The notes: generated by a model not told the origin, from the letters alone. A DNA stretch of 64,000 nt from Tillus elongatus (GCA_964006375.1 OZ023265.1:114879358-114943357); one strand, 5' to 3'. Positions 1 through 13,015 are shown, counted from the first letter of the stretch. A program made the numbers and translations.

Positions 1-317
1 GTAGCGAATTTTCTTTAAAATATTTTTAATAGCAAATGTCTCCCTTGATGAAAGCAGGCATCAAACTTGGTTGCCTATATAGTAGAAATAATGTACCATA
101 TTTCATCGAAATAAATTTATTGTTTGAAAATATATAAACATTTTTCAAAAGTCTGGATGCAGCAAATGTGTTATGGAAGTGAATTTACATAAAAATGTTT
201 TTAATAGCAAATGCGAGCAGACATCAATCTGATTATCGGTAACCCTATGTAGTAGAAACAATTTACTATATTTTATCAAAATTACTTATGGTTTGAAAAT
301 ATACAAAAACTGCTTGA
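1..317. repeat. TAR family B-unit arms, two tandem copies
   Basis: Two related segments of about 150 bp follow each other (1-150 and 151-310). Each carries a GTAGCGAATTTTC-like start, a run resembling TTTTTAATAGCAAATG, a segment around AGTAGAAATAATGTACC and a tail like TTGTTTGAAAATATA. The second starts with the degenerate terminal hairpin GGATGCAGCAAATGTGTT. The same modules occur at 47.14-47.34 kb and 59.42-59.6 kb. The window edge cuts the first copy. Confidence 0.75.
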
Positions 318-735
318 AAGCTGTCTATTTGAAGCCATATCCCCATTAAACCCTGCCTACCCCGCACAGTACCCCTATTTGCCCAAGGTCACGTTACTTC
401 CTTGGGGGGGGGGGTATGAACCAGAAGTTTTCCTTGTGGCTTATGCAACGAGGGTGGTTGTATGCACACGAGGGGGGGGGGGATTGCATACGACGAAGCA
501 GAGCACCCCGGTTCGACTTGTGGCAGTGGTTGGAGGGTGACTGCTTCGTCGTGGGGATTTTCCTTACCCCTCGCGTGCATACAACCACCCTCGCTGCATA
601 AACCACAAGAAAAATGTCTTGTTCCTACCCGCCAAGGAAGTTACGGCACCTGGGGGGATAGGAGTGCTGTGCGGGGTAGGCAGGGTTTAAGGGGGATGTG
701 GCTTCAATATGTGAAAAAGACAGCTTTCAAGCCCG
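318..735. repeat. Imperfect palindrome with long G runs
   Basis: The stretch reading AGCTGTCTATTTGAAGCC, then CCCTGCCTACCCCGCACAG, is answered in inverted form by CTGTGCGGGGTAGGCAGGG followed by ATGTGGCTTC and GACAGCT. Inner arms also match (GAGGGTGGTTGTATGCACACGAG against its complement near 565-600). The centre lies near 510-530. Runs of 10-11 G interrupt the arms and are probably length-variable. No protein is recognisable. This looks like a foldback element or an inverted duplication. Confidence 0.7.
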
Positions 736-802
736 TTTTATTCGAATTTTCTGCTCATCCTTTTTACTACCTACCCCGCCCAGCACCCCTTCTCTCTCCT
801 GA

Positions 803-1765
803 TCCCGTAACTTATTGGGGGGGGGGTCGTGAACGAGAAATTTTTCTAGGGGTTTGTTGATTTGGGGGGGGGGGGGGGTGTCGGGGCCTAGGAAGGTTTC
901 TGAAAACAGTTTTTTGAAAAGCGTTCGGAAGCTAAACTGCAAATTTACCAAAAATTCGCTACCAAAACGCACTTACTGCGTCAAGATTTTTTTCTTACAA
1001 ACGCATCATATTTCGATAAAAAATGCAAAAATGCATTAATGAATTTGTTCTACAAAAATTAGCTAAAAAAAACACCCCTACTCACTTCTGGTCCCATAAC
1101 TTCCTTGGGGAGTGTGAACAAGAAATTTTTCTTGGGGTTTGTGGATCCAAGGGGGAGCCTAGGCAGCTTTCTAAAAACAGTTTTTGGAAAGCGTTTGGGA
1201 GCTAAACTGCAAATGGTCCCCTAACTTCCTTGAGGGGTATGAACAAGACATTTTTCTTGGGGTTTGTGGATCCAGGTGGGCCCTAGGCAGGTTTCTGAAA
1301 ACAGTTTTTTGAAAAGCGTTAGGGAGCTAAACTGCAAATTTATCGAAAATTCGCTACCAAAACGCACTTGCTGCATCCAGATTTTTTTCTTACAAACGCA
1401 TCAAATTTCGATAAAAAAATGCAAAAATGCATTAACGAATTTGTTCTACGAAAATAAGCTAAAAGAAACTATACACCCCTACTCACTCCTGGTCCCGTAA
1501 TTTTCTTGGGGGTGTGAACAAGACATTTTTCTTGGGGTTTGTGGATATAGGGGGGGGGGGGGTAGGCAGGTTTCTGAAAACAGTTTTTTGAAAAGCGTTC
1601 GGGAGCTAAACTGCAAATTTACCAAAAATTCCCTACTAAAACGCATTTACTGCGTTCCGGTTTTTTTCTTACAAACGCATCATATTTCGATAAAAAAAAA
1701 GCAAAAATGCATTAACGAATTTGTTCTACGAAAATTAGCTACAAAAATTATAGACCGTTAAACCA
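803..1765 (+). repeat. Tandem array of ~280-bp units
   Basis: Four head-to-tail units begin near 803, 1092, 1215 and 1490. Each starts with a CCCRTAACTTCCTTGGGG-like block, continues with GAACAAGACATTTTTCTTGG, and then TTTCTGAAAACAGTTTTTTG and AAACTGCAAATTTA. The second unit is short (about 122 bp) because its downstream half is missing. Full units contain a copy of the TAR hairpin (CGCACTTACTGCGTC) and TTGTTCTACGAAAATTAGCT. Runs of 10-18 G lie at unit junctions. Confidence 0.8.
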
Positions 1766-2459
<694 letters not shown>

Positions 2460-2485
2460 AATTTTGTAAAAAAAAAAATCGCTAA

Positions 2486-2566
2486 AACGAGAACCCTGTG
2501 ATCGAATCCAGTACCCTTCGTTGCAAACGCACACGTTATTACCACTGAACCGCCGAGGCTCTTATC
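2486..2566 (-). repeat. tRNA-derived SINE head (tRNA-like sequence)
   Basis: On the minus strand the segment reads GCCTCGGCGGTTCAGTGGT, which has an A-box-like TTCAGTGG. It continues with an anticodon-like TTTGCAAC and then a B-box-like GGATTCGATC at tRNA spacing. A loop TTGCAAC would place GCA (Cys) at the anticodon position. The acceptor stem pairs poorly, and an A-rich run follows directly. I therefore read it as a tRNA-derived SINE head or tRNA pseudogene rather than a functional tRNA. Confidence 0.6.
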
Positions 2567-4035
2567 TATTTGATAAATACTGCATATAATAGTCTTCTTG
2601 CGCATGATGGACCCATGAGATCAGAGGTTTATACCGTGTCACAACATTAAAATTCGGTTTTCCTTAACTGTAGATAACATAAATAAAAATAATAATCATA
2701 ATCTGACCACAAACAGTTTCATCGTCATCACGATTAAAATGTATATATCTTAATTTGTAGTACATAGGCTCATAGCATCGTAAAGCGTAATGTCATTTTC
2801 TTTGTAGTAAATAGAGAACAATATAAAAGTGATTAATATAAGTTTTTTTGTTAGAATAATACAAGCCACAATGCACTCTATAGCTGTTTTGTATTATAAG
2901 TGAACATAAATAACGGAGATTTAACTAAAAAGCTACTGCAAAATTTGCTTCATCACGCTAATTACACAATGTTAACCAAAAGCAAAGAATTTTTCTTAAG
3001 AAATAACATTTTATAACAATTTCAAAGAAACTTAATATAAATAAAAGTGTATAATTTGTAAATAAAAAGCACTTTATATATTTCGGTATCTGTATTTGTC
3101 AAACTTAGTGGAGCGTAAGACTTACTACACAGTATCTGAAATTATTCGATTTTTAAAGCATGGAAGTAAAATATGTAGATACATACTCAGCTCTAGATAA
3201 TTTTAGAGTGTCTAATAATAAGAAATTCCTCCACTTAAGAGCCTATAATGTTAAAATAGCCTACAATCAAAATATCTCAAGAGGAAATATTGCCCCAGGC
3301 CACTGTAAGAGATAGTTGAGTGGTTCAAACACAATAAAGTTAAAACTATTTCTTGAAAATGCATGTGTAACATGAAGACGGGGTAAAAACAATGTTATAA
3401 GGTGATCACCATCACAGTACAAAGGCGAGGTCGCCCTGTTGTCGCAACAACGATTCTGTCACCAGCGGTGCCCCTTCATTTCATGAAAGAATTAAAACAG
3501 CCCAGACTTGTGTTATGGAAGGCGATTCAGCCAATGGAAACCCAAGTAGGTAGGTTCAAAGACGCGCAAAATTTGAATTCAGATTGTTCGAGAGCTTTCT
3601 TTTATTTTTATTTCGACAATAGAAAATACGTCAAATAAATGCACGAGTAAGCAAAAAAAAAACAGAAAAAGCGGCACCCTGCTGCCGCAGTGGTACTTCC
3701 ACGGCGAAGTTTCTTCTTATATTCGGTAAATCAGTCGCTACTTTATACTATTAGATTTCGCTCACATTAAAAGGTAGTTGAAGGACATTTTCAATCTCAA
3801 GCGCTAACCCGAAAAAATAAACAATAGTTACAAATATCTAGTAGGCCCTGAAAGTGTGAAAACAATTTGCGAACTTTTTATAAGTCTACTGTAACGTAGT
3901 TTGATGAAGATAAATACTTTGACAGTTTGTTTTTCATGATACATGTCTGCCGTTAATAATAATTTACCTACACTCTATCACAACAAAATAACTTTCGCAT
4001 GAAAATAGTTAAGTAGATTTGAAGAACCCAAATCG
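2567..4035. other. AT-rich stretch with no recognised gene
   Basis: No protein family was recognised. A more GC-rich island at about 3400-3580 has a 78-codon open frame on the plus strand (3402-3638) that I cannot assign; it may be a decayed repeat. A second small GC-rich patch lies at 3665-3705. Confidence 0.5.
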
Positions 4036-4231
4036 CCACCATCCGTTAAAAAAACCTGACGGTCGCTTTACTAACTAAGTTGGCGTCATCAGAGGGTGAA
4101 TAATTCTTAATATCTGACATCTATAACTCTGCTTGTATTCTTGCGCAGGTAGGCGGTCCACAACGATAGAGGGTGGTCCAACAACACAAAAATTAACATA
4201 TTTCGTTTGGCGGAAATAAAAATTATTTTAT

Positions 4232-4238
<7 letters not shown>

Positions 4239-4281
<43 letters not shown>
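4239..4281. repeat. (TA)n microsatellite inside PLE GIY-YIG end
   Basis: A short TA tract beginning with one ACATATAT variant. It directly follows, in the minus-strand reading, the Ala-Phe-Glu-Ser-Ile-Tyr codons of a GIY-YIG domain, so the element's own GAAAGTATATAT is the likely seed. Confidence 0.95.
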
Positions 4282-4282
<1 letters not shown>

Positions 4283-4440
4283 TTTCGAAAGCGCTTAGAT
4301 GTTCCGGTTGTCTAACATTTTTCATCAATTTTAGATTATCCTTATCTATGTGGTGACTATTATCCCAAATATGCCGGGCAACGGAAGATCTACCAATAGT
4401 ACCGTATCTTTATTGTGCTAAATGTTCATTAAAATTAATT
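4282..4440 (-). pseudogene. PLE lineage-1 GIY-YIG endonuclease C-terminal fragment
   Basis: The minus strand encodes FNEHLA, a stop, RYGTIGRSSVARHIWDNSHH and then KLMKNVRQPEHLSAFESIY. This aligns with the GIY-YIG region at 54.76-54.98 kb (RFKEHLA, stop, LRYGTIDKSC, LIKNVRQSRQLDAYESIY). In PLEs this domain follows the reverse transcriptase and makes the target nick. The fragment lacks the GIY and YIG motifs and is cut by the TA tract, so it cannot be functional. Both this copy and the 54.9-kb copy have a stop just after EHLA, which suggests copying from an already defective master. Confidence 0.72.
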
Positions 4441-4537
4441 TCAAAAGAGATTTTTGTTTAAAAATACTGAGGTTGGACACTGTGGCTTTGAACTGAAACA
4501 AAAAACAGAATCACCACAAAAATAATAACAGAGAGTT

Positions 4538-4620
4538 ATGCGCCAGATACGTATTTTGACCACGGAGTTGACTTCGTCTGATGAAGACAACTTCGTGGTC
4601 GAACTACGTATCCAGCGCAT
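4538..4620. repeat. Hairpin, ~38-bp arms
   Basis: ATGCGCCAGATACGTATTTT, then GACCACGGAGTTG, is mirrored by CAACTTCGTGGTC, then GAACTACGTATCCAGCGCAT. The loop is around GACTTCGTCTGATGAAG. It lies between the inverted PLE tails and resembles the other tail palindromes, but with different sequence. Confidence 0.8.
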
Positions 4621-5064
4621 ATTGAAATTAGCCTTAATGAACATTTAGCACAATTAAAATAGGTTGATAGATCATTTTACAAGAAAGACCGCTAGAAGCA
4701 CGACAGAGAGATAATAAAATAATTTAGGTATTTCCGATAAACGAAATATGTTAATTTTTGCGTTGTTGGACCACCCTCTATCGTTATGGACCGACTACCT
4801 GCACAAGAATACAAGCAGATATATAGATGTAAGATATTTAGAATTATTCATCCTCTGATGACGCTAACTTAGTTAGTGAAGCGACCGTCAGGTTTTTAGA
4901 ATAGGTTGTGGTGATTTTCTTTCTCCAAGTGTACTTATCACTGCTCATCACAGGTTCCACTCTTCACTTAATGAAAAATACTCGTTTTCATAATACAAGT
5001 ACTGCTTATATATCATAAATTATTTAACCTTAACTGTTCACAAAGCATCAGTACTAAGGAACAA

Positions 5065-5204
5065 CACTGCTTCCTCTAAATATTACTAGCTGCTTTAAAA
5101 AATCACTGATGATGAGATCGCGACTTTTGAGTTTTGAAAAAAATTCTTTAAATGAGCGGGAACTAGGCCTCCTAGAACACATGTGCTGGGCCAGTTTCAA
5201 TGAA

Positions 5205-5208
<4 letters not shown>
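5065..5208 (+). repeat. TAR family L arm
   Basis: AAAAAATCACTGATGATGAG, GCGACTTTTGAGTTTTG, AATGAGCGGGAACTAGGC and CCTAGAACACATGTGC match the L arm at 17250-17382 in the same order. The arm is followed directly by a TA tract, as in other copies. Confidence 0.8.

Positions 5209-5293
<85 letters not shown>
5209..5293. repeat. (TA)n microsatellite
   Basis: TA tract with a single phase break (TAATAT) near 5268. It sits after a TAR L arm. Confidence 0.97.
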
Positions 5294-5328
5294 AGCAAAG
5301 TCAGTACAATACATACATATAGTTATGT

Positions 5329-5375
5329 AATATACAACAACAACAACAATAATAATAATAAAAATAATAATAAAC
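5329..5375. repeat. (CAA)n/(TAA)n simple repeat
   Basis: Trinucleotide run ACAACAACAACAATAATAAT, continuing with AATAATAATAAAC. Confidence 0.9.
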
Positions 5376-5699
5376 TACAGCCATTATCATAAAAAATAAT
5401 CTAAAAAGACGATACATTAGAACTATTCGAAATTTTAGTGACGTTTATCTGTCATCTCACAATAAATATCAGTTGTTACGTTCTCTGTGCCTCCTGTATC
5501 TGACAGAATACAGTTTTTACAAGCGAAAGTAAAACAAACCACTCCTACTCTAAAATTATCAACTAAAATATAGGAAAACCTATACTAGATCGATGCAGAA
5601 TTGAATGACCTACCTGACAAATCTATAAAATATAGGGTGTTCTATTTGAAAATAACAAGTTATGCCACTTTAAAGTTAGTTATGTTGTAACCCAGAAGA

Positions 5700-5789
5700 A
5701 ATACACCCTGTTTTTTTTTTTTGTTTTTTTTTTGTTCCCTCAGGGCTCGTCCGCGGCCTTGCCGCCCTGATAGCACCAATACACCCTGT
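5700..5789 (-). mobile_element. 66-bp retro-insert with 12-bp target-site duplication
   Basis: AATACACCCTGT occurs at 5700-5711 and again at 5778-5789. The intervening 5712-5777 reads, on the minus strand, as a GC-rich body (GGTGCTATCAGGGCGGCAAG, then GCCGCGGACGAGCCCTGAGG) ending in an interrupted poly-A. The body can fold, with TCAGGGC pairing to GCCCTGA. A poly-A tail and a perfect duplication of this size are the signature of LINE-mediated retroposition. The parent transcript is not identified; it could be the 3' end of a LINE or SINE. Confidence 0.75.
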
Positions 5790-6212
5790 ACAATGATAAT
5801 AACTTATTATTTAACTATTTCAAAGAATTGAATGTCGTCTATTGATATTTCGAATGTAAGGCAGGGAAACACAAAGCTCAGCCCACAGCATACGTTTGAA
5901 GTAACATAAATCGGAGCTAAAAAAAAAAAAAGAAAGTCGTAATATTTTTACAAATATCAGAGATAGCTATGGGGATTGCTACACAAAGTCACACTTATTT
6001 TTTAATCCCTATACAAAAATGCAATAAAAAGTATAGCATTCTATTTAAAATAACGAAGTTGATAGCTACTTCCGGTGCAACTGGAAGTTACACAAAGCGA
6101 AATATATTTACTCAATATAGCTTATATAATTACAAGAAAATTTTGTTAAAAGTTTTTTCCGCTAGCTCTAAGGGTAAGGGATATATAGAGGAATTACACA
6201 CTATTGGCACAC

Positions 6213-6215
<3 letters not shown>
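5790..6215. other. No recognised gene
   Basis: AT-rich spacer. An open frame runs from 5969 into the following TA tract, but it shows no recognisable domain and half its length is the dinucleotide repeat. Confidence 0.5.

Positions 6216-6296
<81 letters not shown>
6216..6296. repeat. (TA)n microsatellite
   Basis: Perfect TA tract ending in ATGCATGTATGTATCC, then the start of a TAR M arm. Confidence 0.98.
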
Positions 6297-6299
<3 letters not shown>

Positions 6300-7110
6300 T
6301 GTATGTATCCAGCCGATAACTCAAAAAGTAATTAACCTATTTTGATGAAACTCGGCAAGTGCCTTTCTTTTATTAATGGCTTGGATGAGTTCGTTAACGA
6401 GAAAAATCGGACAAGGTTTTCCTGGAAAATTTTGAGTTTTCTTTCTAAAAAAAATTTTTCTGAAAATTACAAAGTTATTTCGACAAAATTTGGTGCACAT
6501 ATTGCCTTGGGCATGACCTAACTATGTTTCAAAACTCAGCTTTCTAGGTTTACACAAAATTGAGCTATCCAAATTTGAAACATTTATTTTTAATATCACC
6601 GCTTTTTATTGACAATGGTAAAAACTGGTTTATAGGTATATGAGATTTAGTATGTCTGAGTCGTTACCTAGCAACGGAACATTTGATGGCATTGTGCAGG
6701 TCAGTAACACGCTGTAACTGACGTTTATCATATATTGTTAGATCGTTTATCTGTTTTCAATTCCAGTTAACAAATTATTTGTGTTATTTGGAAATTTTAA
6801 TATACAGGTGCAAATTATTCCTTTACAATTTTATTAATGTGGGTGGACTAAACAGTGTTTGTGATGTTTTGTCAACAGATATGAAGGATCGAAGTTTTAC
6901 AAAAAAGGCTGATATGCAACAGGTTAGTTATTTTCTCTCTGATGCTTTGGCGGTAGTTTTAGTTAAGTTTATGGTTTAACGGTCCATATTTTTTAGCTAA
7001 TTTTCGTACAAAAAACTCGTCAAAATCAGCGCAAACTAGGCCCCCTAGAATCCATATCCGGGTTTACGTTCAGTTTTTGTCTGTTTACATATATACAGCG
7101 TGAAGCATTT
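6297..7110 (+). repeat. TAR family M arm and middle region
   Basis: CCGATAACTCAAAAAGTAAT, TTTGATGAAACTCGGCAAG, GATGAGTTCGTTAACGAG and TTCCTGGAAAATTTTGAG match the M arm of other copies. Further on, TTAGCTAATTTTCGTAC and CTAGGCCCCCTAGAATCC (7043-7060) show a second, embedded L-like piece. It has no coding potential. Confidence 0.75.
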
Positions 7111-7304
7111 CTACGGTAAAGCTCTTATACAAGAGACGAGAAAAAATTATATAAGTTAATCATAGGGTGTCTTGTGCTGCATATTATAATATTATTTTGA
7201 GAATCACAGGCTGATCCATAAGTCGTTGGTGATCCCCACATTTTTTTCGAACACCCTTATTTTATTCCATTTTTTATCGAAATATGTTTGTAAGGAAAAA
7301 AAAT
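7111..7304 (+). repeat. TAR middle module
   Basis: AATCACAGGCTGATCCATAA with GTCGTTGGTGAT matches blocks at 35329-35355 and (inverted) 47345-47385, always upstream of a B unit. TTTGTAAGGAAAAAAAATCG leads into the B unit. Confidence 0.65.
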
Positions 7305-7606
7305 CGAGACGCAGTAAGTGCGTTTTGGCAGTAAATTTTCATTAAATGCTTCAAATTTCAATAACTCAATTTGCTATTAACCTAAGGCTTGTTGGCTAGG
7401 AAACCAACATTTAAAGTTTGTTGTCGGATTTTTTTTTTACATTTTCAGACAATAAGTTATTTTGATAAAATATGGCACATTGTTTCCACTATATAGATTA
7501 TACCGGTAACTAAATTGATGAGCGCTTGCATTAAAAATACATATTTGCTATTCAAAGCATTTTTATAAAAATTCATTTCCATAACGCACTTGCTGCGGCC
7601 AGACTT
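7305..7606 (+). repeat. TAR B unit with inverted ends, ~300 bp
   Basis: Starts GAGACGCAGTAAGTGCGTTT and ends, inverted, with CATAACGCACTTGCTGCGGC. The inside has TCAATAACTCAATTTGCTAT, GGCTAGGAAACCAAC, ATTTTGATAAAATATGG and TATACCGGTAACTAAATTG. This matches 18126-18412, 30605-31032 and 35445-35765. Both ends carry the hairpin ACGCA-N5-TGCGT. Confidence 0.85.
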
Positions 7607-8814
<1,208 letters not shown>

Positions 8815-9066
8815 GTGTAAATAGCTTGGAGAGGTTCGTTGGCCAGGAAAATCGGACCAGTATTTTCTAGAACCTTTTAAGTTCATTTTCGGAAAATGTT
8901 GGTACTTTTTGAAACAACACAGCTCTTTTCATGGAATATGGTACATTGTTATTACTATAGAGCTTATACTGCCAACCAAATGTCCTTTTAAAATCAAGAG
9001 ATATTTGCAATTAAAAACATTTTTTCGAAAATTCGCTACCATACCGCACTTGCTGCGTCCAGAATT
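8815..9066 (+). repeat. TAR M/B segment
   Basis: AGGTTCGTTGGCCAGGAAA at about 8830, ATGGAATATGGTACATTG, TTATACTGCCAACCAAATG, and the terminal CCGCACTTGCTGCGTCCAG (9046-9064). This is the second half of a B unit ending at the usual terminal hairpin. Confidence 0.75.

Positions 9067-10093
<1,027 letters not shown>

Positions 10094-10162
<69 letters not shown>
10094..10162. repeat. (TA)n microsatellite
   Basis: Perfect TA tract. Confidence 0.98.
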
Positions 10163-10163
<1 letters not shown>

Positions 10164-10764
10164 TATTTGGTGGTCACGTACGCTATTAAAAGTTGAAGAC
10201 CGATTAGTTTTCCCACAAGTATTTGGAATGTTTAGGAACAAAACTAAGTTACTAAGTTTTAACTCTGTAAAAGCAACGCATCATGTGTTTTAGAAGAAAC
10301 ATGTAGCTTCTGATTGCTGCCTGACATAAAGATAGGAATGTAATCCTGACACTTCTTATCAAGTTGTTTTGCAATTTGCAATTAGATAAAGCAATATACT
10401 CACAACCCCACCAGACAAACAATGAAAGCGTGATTCACAGCCAATTCCAGGATTTCGCACCTATAACTTTTTTCTATCTTTAACAATGAGAATGTAAAAG
10501 TTCATTCTTTTATTATCTTGTCACCCCCACAAAGAGGCAGGTAAATAGGATGCCCTAGGACGAGATCTCGACCCGCATGGGAACACAGAATTATTTCTAC
10601 AAGGGTGGGATTTTATATTTGTGTATTGATATAGTTTAATACTTGGTAAAACTGCGTTCTCTGCATTATAATTAAATATAAGTAATACAAGTATGACAAA
10701 TACAAAAATATAGGTACGCAAAACATTAATTTACTTATTTCAGAAACTAAGCTTAAATAAAATC
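10163..10764. other. No recognised gene
   Basis: AT-rich. A short GC-rich patch at 10530-10590 is unassigned. Confidence 0.45.
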
Positions 10765-10957
10765 CTTAATAAAAAAAAGCCTAGGCGCAGAAAGTGCGTT
10801 ATGGTAGTGAATTTTCATAGAAATGATCTGGCACAAAATACTTTATTATAACTTGTTTTTCTTGTAACATAGCAATCTATATTTGGGTGTATAGTTTACT
10901 TTTTATATCGTTAACCTACCTATCATAGCCTTTTTATTTTTTTCGGTTATCAGTGTG

Positions 10958-10961
<4 letters not shown>
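10765..10961 (+). repeat. TAR B-unit start joined to M-arm end
   Basis: GGCGCAGAAAGTGCGTTATG at 10786 is the terminal hairpin, followed by GTAGTGAATTTTCATAG. After about 100 bp, TTTTTCGGTTATCAGTGTGA is the reversed TAR sequence that touches the TA tract. This is an internally deleted copy. Confidence 0.7.

Positions 10962-11016
<55 letters not shown>
10962..11016. repeat. (TA)n microsatellite
   Basis: Perfect TA tract between reversed TAR M and L arms, the canonical location. Confidence 0.98.
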
Positions 11017-11019
<3 letters not shown>

Positions 11020-11165
11020 ATATAAAAATTGAAAATGACCCCGGATATAGGTTCTAGGGGTCCTAGTTCGCGCTCATTTGCAAAAAAAATTTCAAAATAT
11101 AAAAGTCGGGTTCTCGCCATTAGTAAATTTTTTCTACGAAAATTCACTAAAAGACTACCCACTTC
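11017..11165 (-). repeat. TAR family L arm (reverse orientation)
   Basis: CCCCGGATATAGGTTCTAGG, CTAGTTCGCGCTCATTTGC, TCGGGTTCTCGCCATTAG and GAAAATTCACTAAAAG match, inverted, the L arm at 17250-17382. Confidence 0.8.
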
Positions 11166-12360
11166 GACGGTACCCTATCTAACAAGAATGTTGGAAGTTA
11201 GTCCTTTTACATTTTTATTTCAAATAAAGTATTTAGATATATCATACCGGGGAAATCTAGAAAGCCGGGGCACAAAAAACAAAAACACGACCACTTAGCC
11301 CAACATGACTCATAAAAAAAGTAGCTGGTTTAAGAGATACATGGTGTCCAAACTTAGAATTTTCTTTTGAAGTTTTTCAATAAGTGGGGAAGTTTTAATG
11401 GTGTCAGCTTAAAAATTGGCACCTAACTATATGTTTTCTGGGCAAATATGCATTTGCAAATCATTTTGATATTGCTCCTAGTGGGCGCTAGTTAAGCCTA
11501 CCGCTTTTGTAAAGCATGGAATATTTTTTTGCATATACAATGATTGCCAAAATAAGTATAAATGTTAGAGCGTTTTTTTCTAACCATTTGTGAAATAGTT
11601 GGTCTTGAAAGTTTCATTGGATTTTGTTCTTCCAATCCTTAATCCTTAAGATACAAAGTTGGCTGGTTAAATTATAAAGTTATGTCAATAAGTATCTTAA
11701 GCAAAATTAACATTTTTGCCTTTAATGGTTGTACAAATAAGTAGGTACTACACAAAATAAAAACACGACCTAATCATTTTTCCATTTGTGTTTGTGGTCA
11801 AACGAAATTTAATTGACTGGCTGCAGCTCGGAGATATTTAAAATTAGACCCAAATTGAAGACAATCGGGTTCTCTTCGTCCTGAATGTCATACTCGTGCT
11901 ACTAAATATATATTCTTCAAACAGAAAGAAGATTTTTCAGTGAGTATTTCTAAAAACACAGATATGAGTACCCGCTGTATGTGGGGTAACATGTATAAGT
12001 CAACCATATACTGGATAGTTTTTCCACAGAAAAGCTTCATTCGTATAATTTTCTACAACAGAAACAAAACATTTCCTTGGCATAATTATTTTCATCGATA
12101 AGGCGAAGCTTACTTAACGTCGAGTTTTAAACTGCAGGTATTTTGAGAATCTATGTGCCGAAAAAGAAAGACATCTACAGCACCAGATTAAAATGAACAT
12201 TTACTGTAGTGTAATGTGTGATTTTTTTACTAGCCCTTTTGAACTCCCACCCAATCTAAACGACCCTTTAATTTAAAATCTCTTGGACAACATTAAAATA
12301 AGCTTCTTCGAGCTGTAATACTGCACTTGGAAGTTATATAAACAAAAAATACTGGAAAAA
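11166..12360. other. No recognised gene
   Basis: AT-rich sequence without recognised coding, inverted or tandem structure. Confidence 0.45.
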
Positions 12361-13015
12361 ACAAAACAGTGCCACGCATAAACTCGGAAGCCGAGCTGGA
12401 CTACGAAACCACAAACATCATAAGATCGGTACAGAAAGCCACATTTACTATGGTAAATGTGGCTTTCTGTACCGATCTTATGATGTTTGTATGGTGTTAC
12501 TATGGTAAGACAGAGAAACCCAACAAAGTTACCCAGAGACAGACTCCAAATCAAGCCAGAAAGAAACAGAGCCAAAAGAAGATGCCAACAAAATTTATAC
12601 TCAGGTGATAAACAAACCCTAAGCAGACTAAGAACTAAAGAAAAGCTCTTCAAGAGTACCATAATTATCAATGGGACAACAAGAATAGCAAATTAAATTC
12701 CAGCGACAACTCAATCTGGAAAGTGGTCGAAGGTCGCAAGAACTATAAAAGGAAACCAACCACACTCGGAATTATTTGTCGAGTCTATAGAAAAACAATT
12801 CACCACCAACGCAAAAATAAACCGCACACTTTCAGACAGAGTAGACTAAATGAATTCTTCAATCACACATTTCAAGGTCTCGACATATAATACTTAACGA
12901 AGTTATTCACACTTACCATATAATATCCGAAACATAATTTTTCTTTCCGTGAGAAATTTTCAGATTCTCTTCACCTTATTACTGACGCTCCTGAGAATCA
13001 TTTACAATTTGAATG
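12361..13015 (+). pseudogene. Non-LTR retrotransposon, endonuclease-RT linker remnant
   Basis: In changing frames the plus strand encodes AELDYETTNIIRSVQKATF, then RNRAKRRCQQNLY, GDKQTLSRLRTKEKLF and WKVVEGRKNYKRKPTTLG. These resemble the region between the endonuclease and reverse transcriptase of Jockey/I-type LINEs (arginine-rich RWQ.. and LWK..K motifs). Several frameshifts and an internal 38-bp hairpin duplication break it. The RT catalytic core is absent: RNase H sequence starts only about 170 bp beyond this block. Confidence 0.65.
12411..12490. repeat. Perfect 38-bp hairpin with 4-nt loop
   Basis: Positions 12411-12448 (starting ACAAACATCATAAGATCGG) are the exact reverse complement of 12453-12490, separated by TATG. 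The left arm is LINE coding sequence (TTNIIRSVQKATF), so the right arm is an inverted duplicate made at that point. Confidence 0.95.

Larger units (their letters stand above)
4040..4930. repeat. Inverted pair of PLE lineage-1 tails flanking decayed GIY-YIG
   Basis: The left arm (about 4040-4215) contains CTGACGGTCGCTTTACTAAC, then GTTGGCGTCATCAGAGG and a block ending TTAACATATTTCGTTTGG. The right arm (about 4735-4930) carries the same blocks inverted, including CCTCTGATGACGCTAACTTA and CAAGTGTACTTATCACTGC. The GATGACGCTAACTT tail recurs at 16.9, 24.1, 50.4 and 54.5 kb, downstream of a GIY-YIG domain at 54.5 kb. That identifies it as the 3' tail of this PLE lineage. Confidence 0.7.

Noticed and set aside
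2486..2566. Functional tRNA-Cys gene
   Set aside because: The acceptor stem pairs poorly and the B box deviates; the adjacent A-run fits a SINE or pseudogene.
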